Source of the DNA: Leekyejoonella antrihumi
GTDB lineage: Bacteria; Actinomycetota; Actinomycetes; Actinomycetales; Dermatophilaceae
Assembly (NCBI RefSeq): GCF_007845645.1
Contig: NZ_VCQV01000024.1
Span: 25,383 to 89,382 of the forward strand
Direction of reading: 5' to 3'
DNA length: 64,000 nucleotides
Part shown: positions 41,794 through 50,798 of the stretch, one piece after another
Position numbering within the stretch: position 1 is the stretch's first letter
Layout of the letters: each line of letters opens with the position of its first letter
Program-made: the position numbers and the translations under genes
The notes under the pieces: model-generated
Databases searched by the model: none
What the model saw: only the letters and a program-made list of their open reading frames with translations
What the model was told of the DNA's origin: nothing

Positions 41794-42624
41794 ATGACCG
41801 AGTACGACGAGGCGATCAAGCTCACCGGGCCGGACGATCAAGGCCGCTACACCGGGACCCTGTCGGATGACTGGGCCATCGGGGGAGCCGTCAACGGCGG
41901 CCTGCTCATGTCGCTGGCCACCGCGGCGACCGCAGCGTGCAGCACCTCGGCAGACGGTCACGCCGACCCGCTCACCTACAGCGGGGTCTTCCTCTCCCCC
42001 GGCACCGCAGGCGAGATCACCGCGTATCCGCAGATCCTGCGCACCGGTCGCTCCATGACGACCGCGGAAGTCCGCACGACACAACGGGTCGACGGGATCG
42101 AGGTGGAGCGTTCGCGCGCCCTCCTGACGCTCGGCGACCTGGACCGGTATGCCGAGCCGGTCCTCAAGTCCGAGCCCGCGCCGGACATGCCCGGACCGGA
42201 GGACTGCCCCAGTGCCGCCGACGCGCCGCCCACGCCCCTGACCGGCTCCGGTTTCCTCAAGCGTTTCGACCTGCGCCTGGACCCGGCAACCGTCGGTTGG
42301 GCGATCGGTCGGCCGAGCGGCAAGGGCGAGATGCGCGGCTGGCTCAAGCTCGCTGACGAGCGTGACTTCGACGCAACCTCCCTGCTCATGGCACTGGACG
42401 CCTTTCCGCCCGTGTCCTTCGACCTCGGTTCCCAGGGCTGGGTCCCGACGGTGGAGTTCACCGGCTACGTGCGCGCCGTGCCCGCACCCGGATGGCTCTG
42501 TATGCGGTTGTCCACCAGCACAGTCACGGGTGGACTGCTCGAGGAGGACGCCCAGATCTGGGACAGCACCGGCCGACTCGTGGCGCACTCGCGGCAGCTC
42601 GCCTCAGCTCGCTTCCCGAGCTGA
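41794..42624 (+). CDS. Thioesterase family protein (TesB-like)
   Basis: 276 residues from ATG 41794. A tandem hotdog arrangement is suggested: an N-terminal half with GGAVNGGLLMSLATAA, then a C-terminal half with VPTVEFTGYVRAVPAPGWLC and LEEDAQIWDSTGRLVAHSRQ, the usual ending of acyl-CoA thioesterase II-like proteins. No clear ribosome binding site precedes the start. It abuts the convergent HAD gene with no gap; the two stop codons form TGATCA. The 243 bp before it show no gene I recognise. Confidence 0.78.
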   Translation: MTEYDEAIKLTGPDDQGRYTGTLSDDWAIGGAVNGGLLMSLATAATAACSTSADGHADPLTYSGVFLSPGTAGEITAYPQILRTGRSMTTAEVRTTQRVDGIEVERSRALLTLGDLDRYAEPVLKSEPAPDMPGPEDCPSAADAPPTPLTGSGFLKRFDLRLDPATVGWAIGRPSGKGEMRGWLKLADERDFDATSLLMALDAFPPVSFDLGSQGWVPTVEFTGYVRAVPAPGWLCMRLSTSTVTGGLLEEDAQIWDSTGRLVAHSRQLASARFPS

Positions 42625-43227
42625 TCAGATCAGGTCGTATCGGCGCAGGATGGCTGCGAGGCCGGAAGCACCGGCAATCGGGTCGTGCAGCACGGCCTGC
42701 AGCCCGACTGCGCGAGCGGCGTTCACGTTGCGGCCAGAGTCATCGATGAACAGCACCTGACCGACCGGAAGTTCGACTGCATCGAGCACCGCTGTGAAAT
42801 AACGAGCCTCCGGCTTTGCGACTCCGAGATCACACGAGTAGAACTCGCCATCGAAATGCTCTGCATACGGCAGCCGAGCCCGCATCACATCCCGGCGATA
42901 GTCCTGCTGGTTGGTCGCCAGATAGCACCGCACACCACGACCGCGCACCTCGTCCACCAGGCTCAGCGCCGCTGTGTCGACCACGATCTCGGCCCACGAC
43001 GCCATCACGTCACCGGCGGACGTCTGTATGCCGTGTCGCGCAAGGACCCGTGCGACGGCGTCTTCAAACCGCGACTCCCCTCGCAGACAGGGCTTCTCAG
43101 CATCGAAGAGATCCTGCAGGAAATCCTCGCCGCCGATCCCCACCAGGCGCTCGCGCCAGCCCGGCGCGGCAGCCTGTAGAACGCCGTCGGCATCCCACAG
43201 CACCGCACCGGGCCGACACACAGGCAT
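42625..43227 (-). CDS. HAD family hydrolase
   Basis: 200 residues. Motif I is WDADGVLQ with the nucleophilic Asp, motif II lies in LATNQQDYRRD, the motif III lysine in GVAKPEARYF, and motif IV in LFIDDSGRNVNAARAVG. A helical cap (about 25-95) suggests a small-molecule phosphatase. The ATG shares one base with the aspS stop (TGATG), so it is translated with aspS. Confidence 0.85.
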   Translation of the reverse strand: MPVCRPGAVLWDADGVLQAAAPGWRERLVGIGGEDFLQDLFDAEKPCLRGESRFEDAVARVLARHGIQTSAGDVMASWAEIVVDTAALSLVDEVRGRGVRCYLATNQQDYRRDVMRARLPYAEHFDGEFYSCDLGVAKPEARYFTAVLDAVELPVGQVLFIDDSGRNVNAARAVGLQAVLHDPIAGASGLAAILRRYDLI

Positions 43228-45044
43228 CAGCTCTGCTTGGGGTTGATCTCCGGAGACCCCTGCGACGCAGGCGCCTTCGGCTCGGGCTTCGCGTCCACAC
43301 CGGCTTCCTTGCGCTGCGCGTCCGTGATCGGCGCGGGCGCCGCAGTCAGCGGGTCGTAGCCGCCACCGGACTTCGGGAACGCGATGACCTCGCGGATGGA
43401 GTCGAAACCGCCGAGGAGCGCACAGATGCGGTCCCAGCCGAACGCAATGCCACCGTGCGGCGGCGCGCCGAAGGCGAACGCGTCGAGCAGGAAGCCGAAC
43501 TTCTCCTGAGCGTCTTGCTCGGACAGGCCCATCACCTTGAAGACCCGCTCCTGAATGTCCTTGCGGTGGATACGGATCGAGCCACCGCCGATCTCATTGC
43601 CGTTGCACACCATGTCGTAGGCGTAGGCCAGCGCCGATCCGGGGTCGGTGTCGAAGGTGTCGACGAACTCCTTCTTGGGCATGGTGAACGCGTGATGCAC
43701 CGCGGTCCAGGCACCCGAGCCGACAGCCACGTCACCGGAGGCCACTGCCTCCGAGGACGGCTCGAACAGTGGTGCGTCGAGCACCCAGAGGAACGACCAC
43801 CCGCCCTCCGGGATCAGGTCGCAGCGCTTGCCGATCTCCAGCCGTGCCGCACCGAGCAGCGCGCGGGACGACTTCGTGGCACCCGCCGCAAAGAAGATGC
43901 AGTCACCCGGCTTCGCACCGATGTGAGCCGGCAGTGCGGCGACCTCGGACTCGGAGAGGTTCTTGGCGACCGGACCGGTGAGAGTGCCGTCCTCCTGGAC
44001 GAGCACGTAGGCCAGTCCCTTGGCTCCGCGCTGCTTGGCCCAGTCCTGCCAGGCGTCCAGCTGCCGGCGAGGCTGCGAGGCGCCACCCGGCATGACCACA
44101 GCACCGACATACTCGGCCTGGAAGACGCGGAACGTGGTGTCCTTGAAGAGGTCTGTGCACTCGGTGAGCTCGTTGCCGAACCGCATGTCCGGCTTGTCCG
44201 AGCCGAACCGGGCCATCGCCTCGGCATACGTCATCTGTAGGAACGGTGTCGGCAGGTCGACCCCGATGACCTTCCAGAGCGCCTTGGCGATCGCCTCGCC
44301 CAGCTCGATGATGTCGGACTGCTCGATGAAGCTCATCTCGATGTCCAGCTGGGTGAACTCCGGCTGCCTGTCAGCGCGGAAGTCCTCGTCCCGGTAGCAG
44401 CGCGCGATCTGGTAGTAGCGCTCCATGCCGGCGACCATCAGCAGCTGCTTGAACAGCTGTGGGCTCTGCGGCAGGGCATACCAACTGCCCGGCGCCAGAC
44501 GGGCCGGCACCAGGAAGTCGCGTGCGCCCTCGGGGGTCGACCGGGTCAGCGTGGGTGTCTCGATCTCGACGAACTCGCGCTCCTCGAGCACCGCCCGCGC
44601 CGCCTGGCTGACCTTGCTACGCAACCGAATTGCGTTGCCCTGCGCCGGCCGGCGCAGGTCGAGGTAGCGGTGCTTGAGGCGCGCCTCCTCGCCCACGTTG
44701 ATGCGCTCGTCGATCTGGAAGGGCAGCGGGGCGGAGGCGCTGAGCACCTCGATCTCGTCCGCGACCACGTCGACCTCGCCGGTCGGCAGGTCGGCGTTGA
44801 CGTCCTTGGCGTCGCGCGGCGTCACCTTCCCCGTGACCTTCACGCAGTATTCGTTGCGCAGGCCGTGGGCCGCGCCGGTGAGGACCTCGTCTCGCGCCAC
44901 GACCTGGACGATCCCGCTCGCGTCGCGCAGGTCGAGGAAGGCCACACCACCGTGGTCACGGCGACGGCCGATCCAGCCGGTGAGGGTGACAGTGGTTCCA
45001 GCGTCGGCGGCACGCAGGCTGCCGGCGTCATGAGTTCGCATCAT
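43227..45044 (-). CDS. aspS: Aspartyl-tRNA synthetase
   Basis: 605 residues from ATG 45044 with AGGA seven bases upstream. An N-terminal OB-fold anticodon domain ([18 protein letters not shown]) precedes the class II catalytic core ([20 protein letters not shown]), the bacterial GAD insertion, and motif 3 ([16 protein letters not shown]). The C-terminal tail after about 575 is Ala/Pro-rich and low in complexity. Whether it is discriminating or also charges tRNA-Asn cannot be judged here. A T-box leader precedes it. Confidence 0.96.
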   Translation of the reverse strand: MMRTHDAGSLRAADAGTTVTLTGWIGRRRDHGGVAFLDLRDASGIVQVVARDEVLTGAAHGLRNEYCVKVTGKVTPRDAKDVNADLPTGEVDVVADEIEVLSASAPLPFQIDERINVGEEARLKHRYLDLRRPAQGNAIRLRSKVSQAARAVLEEREFVEIETPTLTRSTPEGARDFLVPARLAPGSWYALPQSPQLFKQLLMVAGMERYYQIARCYRDEDFRADRQPEFTQLDIEMSFIEQSDIIELGEAIAKALWKVIGVDLPTPFLQMTYAEAMARFGSDKPDMRFGNELTECTDLFKDTTFRVFQAEYVGAVVMPGGASQPRRQLDAWQDWAKQRGAKGLAYVLVQEDGTLTGPVAKNLSESEVAALPAHIGAKPGDCIFFAAGATKSSRALLGAARLEIGKRCDLIPEGGWSFLWVLDAPLFEPSSEAVASGDVAVGSGAWTAVHHAFTMPKKEFVDTFDTDPGSALAYAYDMVCNGNEIGGGSIRIHRKDIQERVFKVMGLSEQDAQEKFGFLLDAFAFGAPPHGGIAFGWDRICALLGGFDSIREVIAFPKSGGGYDPLTAAPAPITDAQRKEAGVDAKPEPKAPASQGSPEINPKQS

Positions 45045-45079
45045 GTGCGTGTCCTTTCGGTCAACTTCCGAGAGCGACA

Positions 45080-45256
45080 CTTCTGCGCCGCCTTCGAAAA
45101 GGCAGCCCAGGAGGTGTGGGCGGGGGCCAGATCGCGGTGCCACCACACCTTTGCCGAGGAGTCCTCGACCTCTCGTCGGTGACACCGAACGCGCGGTCCC
45201 AGGCCGGTGCATGCGCACCTGACGGGTCGTCACTCCGCCGCCGAGAACGAACACCA
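45080..45256 (-). ncRNA. T-box leader of aspS
   Basis: On the minus strand an AGGTGTGG strand (45150-45143) is followed by the 7-nt bulge TGGCACC, then GCG, a 10-nt loop, CGC, and CCACACCT (45119-45112). This is exactly the A1 helix, UGGN-ACC bulge and A2 helix of a T-box antiterminator. The UGGC bulge complements GCCA, the 3' end expected of tRNA-Asp with discriminator G. A short stem III (45155-45167, CGAGG/CCTCG) sits just upstream. Further upstream a stem I-like region contains a GAC (45198-45196) that could be the specifier. The switch downstream lacks a T-run, so control could be translational. Confidence 0.75.
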
Positions 45257-45261
45257 GTGTA
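45256..45261 (-). promoter_or_regulatory. Candidate -10 box for aspS
   Basis: TACACT on the minus strand would start a leader of about 205 nt that contains the whole T-box structure. The -35 region is not clear. Confidence 0.35.
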
Positions 45262-45344
45262 CGACCTCACCGGCCCTCCCCCGCCACCGGTTTTCTCCCT
45301 GACTGCCGCGGGTCGCGCGACGCCGGTCGATATCGTCTGAAGGT

Positions 45345-45911
45345 ATGACATCGCTGCCTGGCCGACCGGCCCCGAGGGTCGCTCGGGTCACCCGTGTCGA
45401 CGAGCTCACCCCCGATCTCATCGATGAGGCGACCTCGTCACTCGCTCGGCTTGTCGCCGACGGGGCGGCGCTCGGCTGGGTCACGCCACCTGACCGAGTT
45501 GACGTCACCGCGCTCCTGCGGTCAGTCGTCGAGGCCGGCACCCAGGACGCCTGCCTCGTCATTGCCGGTGACAACACCAGGTTTGCGGGACTGGGATACT
45601 GGCTGCGCTATGCCCGCCCGACTCACCGGCCGCACGCGGACATCGAGAAGCTCGCGGTGTCACCCGACTTCCAGCGCCGCGGCGTGGGGCGCGCTTTGCT
45701 TGCCGCACTCATCGGTCACGCCCGCGTAGAGTCGGTTGAGATGCTCACCCTCGACTTCCGCGGCGACAACGCCGGCGCGGAATCGCTCTATCGGTCCATG
45801 GGTTTTGCGGAGTATGGGCGCCTGAGGGACTTCGTGGCACCGGATGAGCACCAGCGCTTCGACATGGTCATGCACGCCATCGACCTGCGCAAACCCACGC
45901 TGGTCGAATAG
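45345..45911 (+). CDS. GNAT family N-acetyltransferase
   Basis: 188 residues, a single complete GNAT domain. IEKLAVSPDFQRRGVGRALL is the acetyl-CoA binding loop and LDFRGDNAGAESLYRSMGFA the final motif. A GAAGG box stands almost against the ATG, and TATCGT lies eight bases upstream, so the message may be nearly leaderless. Substrate unknown. Convergent with the YchJ gene. Confidence 0.85.
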   Translation: MTSLPGRPAPRVARVTRVDELTPDLIDEATSSLARLVADGAALGWVTPPDRVDVTALLRSVVEAGTQDACLVIAGDNTRFAGLGYWLRYARPTHRPHADIEKLAVSPDFQRRGVGRALLAALIGHARVESVEMLTLDFRGDNAGAESLYRSMGFAEYGRLRDFVAPDEHQRFDMVMHAIDLRKPTLVE

Positions 45912-45923
45912 GCATGCGGCCCT

Positions 45924-45996
45924 CCGAGAGGCATACATACCTAACGACAGGCCCACAAACTATATGGACCTCTCGGAGATTTTGTATGCCTCTCGG
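45924..45996. repeat. 14-bp inverted repeat between convergent genes
   Basis: CCGAGAGGCATACA (45924-45937) and TGTATGCCTCTCGG (45983-45996) are perfect reverse complements 45 bp apart. A third partial copy (CCTCTCGG) is at 45969-45976. The interval is unusually AT-rich (ACTATATGG). It may be a bidirectional terminator or a small mobile repeat. Confidence 0.5.
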
Positions 45997-46014
45997 CGGG
46001 CGAGGTCCCGCGGA

Positions 46015-46401
46015 TCAGAGACTGTCCACGTAGAACCAGCGCCCGGCGCGACGAGCGAAGGTGCTGCGCTCGTGCTGCTCACCGGTCGCGCCATCGGTGA
46101 TCTGTCGGAAGCGCGCGGTGAACTCGACGATGCCCGCGGCGTCGTCGGCGGTGCCATCCACGACGTCCGTGATCCGCAGCGCCACCCACTCACGATCCGG
46201 GTCGAGGATGACGGCCGGTGGACGGTTGCGCGGGTGCCACGTGCGCCAGAGGTACTCGCCGTCCCGCACTGCGAATGCGGCATACCTGGAACGCATCAAT
46301 GACTCCGCGGTCAGCGCCTGCCGCTCTCCGCGGTGCAGCGGACCGCAGCACCCGTCATACGGCTGCCCCGATCCGCATGGGCACCCCCGGGCGTCAATCA
46401 T
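46015..46401 (-). CDS. YchJ family / SEC-C motif protein
   Basis: 128 residues. The N-terminal zinc-binding SEC-C motif is CPCGSGQPYDGCC, followed by LMRSRYAAFAVRDGEYLWRTW and an NTF2-like body ending in RFYVD-type sequence (GRWFYVDSL). This is the compact YchJ architecture. The biochemical role of the family is not established. Confidence 0.88.
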   Translation of the reverse strand: MIDARGCPCGSGQPYDGCCGPLHRGERQALTAESLMRSRYAAFAVRDGEYLWRTWHPRNRPPAVILDPDREWVALRITDVVDGTADDAAGIVEFTARFRQITDGATGEQHERSTFARRAGRWFYVDSL

Positions 46402-46462
46402 GCGAGCCCACCCGGTCAGGGTCGCCCTCGTGGATGCGCATCGTGTCAGTCACAATGCATAG

Positions 46463-47068
46463 ATGGTTGAGCAAAGCGCGTGGATGCGCAAGGTCGAGGA
46501 AGATCCGGGCCACTCCGCCTGGTATGTCGAACGCTTCCGCGCCATGGCCGCGCAGGGTGCCGACCTGGTCGGTGAAGCCCGCCTGATCGACGCGATGGTT
46601 GCCCGGGAGTCCCGGGTCCTCGATGCCGGATGCGGTCCGGGGCGAGTAGGCGGAGAGCTGGCCCGGCGCGGACACACCGTCGTTGGGGTGGACGTCGACC
46701 CCATTCTGATCGAGGCCGCCCATCAGGACTACCCCGAGGTGGACTGGCACACCTGCGATCTCGCCGAGCTGGACCTGACACGTCTAGATATCGGTGACCG
46801 GTTCGATGTGGCCGTGTGCGCCGGCAACGTCATGACGTTCCTTGCTCCGAGCACGCGTGAAGAGGTCCTTCGGCGCGTCGGCGCTGCCGTGCACCCGACC
46901 GGCCGCGCGGTGTTCGGCTTCGGCGCGGGCCGCGGCTACCCGTTTGACGAGTTCTTCAACGACGCCAAGCACGCGGGCCTGGTGCCGGATCTGCTCCTGT
47001 CGACCTGGGACCTGCGCCCGTTCACCGACGACTCCGACTTCCTGGTCGCGATCCTGCGCCCGGCCTGA
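46463..47068 (+). CDS. Class I SAM-dependent methyltransferase
   Basis: 201 residues. The SAM motif VLDAGCGPGRVGGELARRG is at about 51-69, followed by VVGVDVDPILIEAA with the acidic ribose-binding residue, and VAVCAGNVMTFL as motif IV region. The substrate is unknown. ATG 46463 is used; a second in-frame ATG is seven codons later. It ends 13 bp before a long palindrome. Confidence 0.85.
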   Translation: MVEQSAWMRKVEEDPGHSAWYVERFRAMAAQGADLVGEARLIDAMVARESRVLDAGCGPGRVGGELARRGHTVVGVDVDPILIEAAHQDYPEVDWHTCDLAELDLTRLDIGDRFDVAVCAGNVMTFLAPSTREEVLRRVGAAVHPTGRAVFGFGAGRGYPFDEFFNDAKHAGLVPDLLLSTWDLRPFTDDSDFLVAILRPA

Positions 47069-47081
47069 TCCCCCTGCCGGC

Positions 47082-47125
47082 TTGGTAGTACAGAAGGGAT
47101 CCATGGATCCCGTCTGTACTACCAA
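47082..47125. terminator. 44-bp near-perfect palindrome, probable bidirectional terminator
   Basis: The arms TTGGTAGTACAGA and TCTGTACTACCAA flank GGGATCCATGGATCCC, itself a perfect palindrome; only two bases are unpaired. It stands between the 3' ends of the methyltransferase gene and the convergent aminotransferase gene, 13 and 21 bp away. Confidence 0.65.
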
Positions 47126-47146
47126 CCTTGGATGCAGCCGTGGCGG

Positions 47147-48313
47147 TCAGAGTGCAGCCGCGAGGCGGTCGATCGCCTCATCGATCTCCTGCGTCGCACC
47201 GCAGAAGCTCAGCCGCATGAACCGGTGACCGTGCACCGGGTCGAAGTCCACCCCTGGCGCCAGCGCGACCCCGGTTCGCTCGAGCATCTGAGCGCACCAC
47301 TGCAACGAGTCGTTCGTGAGGTGGCTGATGTCGCAGTATGCGTAGAACGCTCCGTCCGGCGGGGCGAACGAGGTGATGCCCAGCTCCGGCAGCCGACGGA
47401 GCAACAGATCACGGTTGCGCGCATACCTGGCGACATGGCCGTCCAGCTCTGCGGCGGCCTCGGGAGTGAATCCGGCGACCGAGCCAACCTGTGAGACCGC
47501 GGGTGCGCAGATCGACAGGTTGGCCTGCAGCAGCTCCACCGGACGCTGCAGGTGGCGTGGCAGCAGCGACCAGCCCAGCCGCCAGCCGGTCATCGAGTAG
47601 TACTTGCTCATCGAGCCCATCACGACGCTCTCGCGGGAGAACTCCCACGCGCTCGCACACCGCCGGCCATACGAGATCCCGTGATAGATCTCGTCGGACA
47701 GCAGCAGCACCCCGCGCTCCTCGCACCACTGAGCCACCGCACCCAGCTCGTCGGCGTCGATGATCGTGCCGGTCGGGTTCGCCGGGCTGGCGAGGATCAA
47801 CCCGTCCGGCAACGCCGGCAGCGCCTCAAGGTGGGCCACGGTGGGTTGGAAGCGCGTCGACGCATCGCACTCCAGGTCCACGACCTCGCAGCCGAGCGCC
47901 TGGATCGTGCTGCGGTTGGCCGGATATCCCGGCCGGGGCATCGCGATCCGCGCGCCCGGCTCGAACGCCGCGAGGATCACCGAGCTGAACCCGCCCGACG
48001 AACCGTTGCTGACCAGCACCTCGTCCGGATGCACCTCGATGCCGTAGGCCGTGGCGTAGTGCTGTGCAATCGTCTCGCGCAGCGGCAGGATCCCGGCCGG
48101 GTCGGTGTATCCGAGGGTCTGGGACTCAACGGCGGCATGCACGGCCTCGATCACTGGGCGCGGGGCGGGCGTGCCGGGCTGTCCTACACACAGCAGGATC
48201 AGGTCACCGTGGGTGGCCTGCCGCCGGGTGGCCTGCTTGAAGACCTCCATCACCTGGAACGGCGGCACATCGCTCCGCGAGGACGCTCGCCGCCTGTCAG
48301 GGGTGCTCTTCAT
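47147..48313 (-). CDS. Class I/II PLP-dependent aminotransferase
   Basis: 388 residues. Typical landmarks are LGYTDPAGILPLRETIAQHY, VSNGSSGGFSSVILAAFEPG, ASPANPTGTII, LLLSDEIYHGISYG and the PLP lysine in MGSMSKYYSMTGWRLGW. Aspartate-aminotransferase fold; the amino acid specificity is unknown. Its ATG is the last of a chain of ATGA overlaps running from the NUDIX gene through two minicistrons. Its first residues (MKSTP) resemble the head of those minicistrons. Confidence 0.9.
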   Translation of the reverse strand: MKSTPDRRRASSRSDVPPFQVMEVFKQATRRQATHGDLILLCVGQPGTPAPRPVIEAVHAAVESQTLGYTDPAGILPLRETIAQHYATAYGIEVHPDEVLVSNGSSGGFSSVILAAFEPGARIAMPRPGYPANRSTIQALGCEVVDLECDASTRFQPTVAHLEALPALPDGLILASPANPTGTIIDADELGAVAQWCEERGVLLLSDEIYHGISYGRRCASAWEFSRESVVMGSMSKYYSMTGWRLGWSLLPRHLQRPVELLQANLSICAPAVSQVGSVAGFTPEAAAELDGHVARYARNRDLLLRRLPELGITSFAPPDGAFYAYCDISHLTNDSLQWCAQMLERTGVALAPGVDFDPVHGHRFMRLSFCGATQEIDEAIDRLAAAL

Positions 48314-48425
48314 CGGGGTCCCCGCGAAGTATCGGAGCGAAGCGGAGAACTTCGTGGGGTGATTTTCATCGGGGTCCCCGCGAAGTATCGGAGCGAAGCG
48401 GAGAACTTCGTGGGGTGATTTTCAT
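48310..48425 (-). repeat. Two tandem 56-bp palindromic repeats, each a 19-codon minicistron
   Basis: Between the NUDIX and aminotransferase genes are two identical units, read as ORFs at 48366-48425 and 48310-48369. Each encodes [19 protein letters not shown] and ends in a TGA that overlaps the next ATG. The NUDIX stop overlaps the first ATG, and the second stop overlaps the aminotransferase ATG. Each unit is also an imperfect hairpin (CCCCACGAAGT against ACTTCGCGGGG). The unit length is 3n+2, which the ATGA chain requires. Confidence 0.85.
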
Positions 48426-49096
48426 CTGTAGGCGGAGTGCTCTGGCCAGGGGCTGTCGGCGGGTCGCAGGGTGGCCCAGTCACGTTGTCTGGCAACATGA
48501 GTCGCCAAGATGCCGGCGATTGCCGGGCCGTTGTGCATGCGTCCGCTCATCACCGCCTCGATCGCGTCGTCGAGGGACAGCCAACCGGTGTGGATGTCCG
48601 CCTCCTCACCCTCACGGACGAAGTCATGAGCCGGTGCCGGATGGACATCACGGGCCAGGAAGATCCGGATCACCTCGGACGTCGCTCCCGGTGAGGTGAA
48701 GGTGTCGAGCAGCACGTTCCAGGTGTCCGCGTCAAGGTCGCTCTCCTCTCGCAGTTCACGAGCCGCGGCGACGCGAGGGTCCTCCCTCGGCTTGTCGAGC
48801 AGACCGGCCGGGATCTCCCAGTCAAAGGCCTGCACCGGGTGCCGGTACTGCCGGATGAGCGCCACCTCTTCGGCGCCCGCGTCACCTCGCAACGCGATGA
48901 CAGCCACTGCACCGGTGTGCTGCACGTAGTCGCGGGTCACCCGCCCGGCGCCGCCGAGGTCGACCACGTCACTGACCACGTTCCAGACCCGACCCTGGTA
49001 GGCGTTCGTACGGGAGATCACCGGCTGCTGCTCGATCCGGTCCTGCAGGTCCGGGTCGAGCCGCTGGTGGATCGCCTGCTGGTCCTGCTCACTCAT
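48422..49096 (-). CDS. NUDIX hydrolase, ADP-ribose pyrophosphatase-like
   Basis: 224 residues; position next to pyrG and length match the actinobacterial ADP-ribose pyrophosphatase. The Nudix box is [18 protein letters not shown]: the REL-EE core is intact, but the glycine after it is replaced by Asp, and the spacing to the first Gly (GLLDKPRE) is one residue longer than the consensus. [18 protein letters not shown] precedes it. Its ATG overlaps the pyrG stop (ATGA). Confidence 0.88.
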   Translation of the reverse strand: MSEQDQQAIHQRLDPDLQDRIEQQPVISRTNAYQGRVWNVVSDVVDLGGAGRVTRDYVQHTGAVAVIALRGDAGAEEVALIRQYRHPVQAFDWEIPAGLLDKPREDPRVAAARELREESDLDADTWNVLLDTFTSPGATSEVIRIFLARDVHPAPAHDFVREGEEADIHTGWLSLDDAIEAVMSGRMHNGPAIAGILATHVARQRDWATLRPADSPWPEHSAYR

Positions 49097-50787
49097 GGTG
49101 CAACCGGGATCTCATTCGCGGACTCACCTGCGTGGGCTCGTGGTGCCTCGACGAGTCGGCCGGCCTTCTGCGCCTCGAGAGCAGCGCCCACCAGGCCCGC
49201 GAAGAGCGGATGCGCACGGTTCGGCCGGGAAAGGAACTCCGGATGTGCTTGCGTCGAGACGTAGTACGGGTGAACATCCTTCGGCAGCTCGACGAACTCG
49301 ACGAGCCGGCCGTCCGGTGACGTCCCGCTGAAGACCAGACCGGCCTTCTCCAGACGATCCCGGTAGGCGTTGTTGACCTCGTACCGGTGACGGTGCCGCT
49401 CCGACACCTCCGTGCTGCCATACGCCTCGGCGACCACGGAACCATCCGCGAGCCGCGCGGGATACGCCCCGAGGCGCATGGTGCCGCCCAGGTCGCCGGC
49501 GCCCTCGACGAAGGACCTCTGCTCCTCCATCGTGGCAATCACCGGGTCCTTCGTCTCCGGGTCGAACTCCGTCGACGAGGCACCCGCGATACCGGCAACG
49601 TTGCGGGCATGCTCAATCACCATGCACTGCAGCCCGAGACAGATGCCCAGCGTCGGAACCTTCTTGGTGCGAGCCCACTTCAGCGCACCGAGCTTGCCTT
49701 CGATGCCGCGGATGCCGAACCCTCCGGGCACCAGGACGGCGTCCACCCCGCCGAGTGCCTTCTGCGCACCGGCATCGGTGGTGCAGTCGTCACTGGGCAC
49801 CCAGCGCAACCGCACCCGCGCGTCGTGGTGGAATCCGCCGGCTCGCATTGCCTCCGTCACGGACAGGTAGGCGTCGGGCAGGTCGATGTACTTGCCGACC
49901 AGCGCGATCTCGATCTCGTACTCCGGTTCGTGCACTCGCCGCAGCAGTTCGTCCCACTCGTGCCAGTCGACGTCGCGGAACGGCAGGCCCAGGCGACGCA
50001 CGACATACGCGTCGAGGCCGCCGGCGTGCAGCACCTTGGGGATGTCATAGATGCTCGGGGCGTCGACGCACGCTGCAACCGCCGGCAGGTCGACGTCGCA
50101 CATTCGCGAGATCTTGCCCTTGATTGCGTCGGGGATCTCGCGGTCTGCGCGCAGCACCAGGCCATCCGGCGCGATGCCCACCTGTCGCAGCGCCGCAACC
50201 GAGTGCTGGGTCGGCTTCGTCTTGAGCTCGCCGCTCGGTGCGAGGTAGGGCACGAGCGAAACGTGCAGGAAGAACACGTTGTCCCGGCCGACGTCCTGAC
50301 GCACCTGTCGGGCCGCCTCCAGGAACGGCAGCGACTCGATGTCTCCGACCGTGCCACCGATCTCGGTGATGATGATGTCGACCTCTGGGCCGGCCTGGTC
50401 ACGCATCTGCGTCTTGATCTCGTTGGTGATGTGCGGGATCACCTGCACCGTGTCACCGAGATACTCGCCGCGGCGCTCCTTGGCGATGACCTGGCTGTAG
50501 ACCTTGCCGGTTGTCACGTTCGCACTGCCGACGAGGTTCACATCGAGGAACCGCTCGTAGTGCCCGATGTCCAGGTCGGTCTCCGCACCATCCTCGGTGA
50601 CGAAGACCTCGCCGTGCTGGAACGGGTTCATCGTCCCGGGGTCCACGTTGATGTACGGATCGAGTTTCTGCATCGTCACGCGAAGCCCCCGCGCGCGAAG
50701 CAGATGTCCGAGGCTGGATGCCGTGAGGCCCTTGCCGAGCGATGAGGCTACGCCTCCGGTCACAAAGATGTGCTTGGTTTCCACCAC
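49093..50787 (-). CDS. pyrG: CTP synthase
   Basis: Makes CTP from UTP with glutamine. 564 residues from GTG 50787 (a second GTG at 50784). The synthetase domain opens with [19 protein letters not shown] and contains [15 protein letters not shown]. The glutaminase domain holds the nucleophile in [13 protein letters not shown] and the His/Glu in [10 protein letters not shown]. It lies 11 bp after the glycosyltransferase stop. It extends the pyrimidine theme of the window but is in a separate transcript from the pyr operon. Confidence 0.96.
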   Translation of the reverse strand: MVETKHIFVTGGVASSLGKGLTASSLGHLLRARGLRVTMQKLDPYINVDPGTMNPFQHGEVFVTEDGAETDLDIGHYERFLDVNLVGSANVTTGKVYSQVIAKERRGEYLGDTVQVIPHITNEIKTQMRDQAGPEVDIIITEIGGTVGDIESLPFLEAARQVRQDVGRDNVFFLHVSLVPYLAPSGELKTKPTQHSVAALRQVGIAPDGLVLRADREIPDAIKGKISRMCDVDLPAVAACVDAPSIYDIPKVLHAGGLDAYVVRRLGLPFRDVDWHEWDELLRRVHEPEYEIEIALVGKYIDLPDAYLSVTEAMRAGGFHHDARVRLRWVPSDDCTTDAGAQKALGGVDAVLVPGGFGIRGIEGKLGALKWARTKKVPTLGICLGLQCMVIEHARNVAGIAGASSTEFDPETKDPVIATMEEQRSFVEGAGDLGGTMRLGAYPARLADGSVVAEAYGSTEVSERHRHRYEVNNAYRDRLEKAGLVFSGTSPDGRLVEFVELPKDVHPYYVSTQAHPEFLSRPNRAHPLFAGLVGAALEAQKAGRLVEAPRAHAGESANEIPVAP

Positions 50788-50798
50788 GGGCCCCCAGC

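Noticed and set aside
48105..48418. Plus-strand ORFs ending in repeated PAKYRSEAENFVG peptides
   Set aside because: They arise from reading the palindromic repeats on the opposite strand; the ATGA-linked frames on the minus strand fit the flanking genes and these do not.
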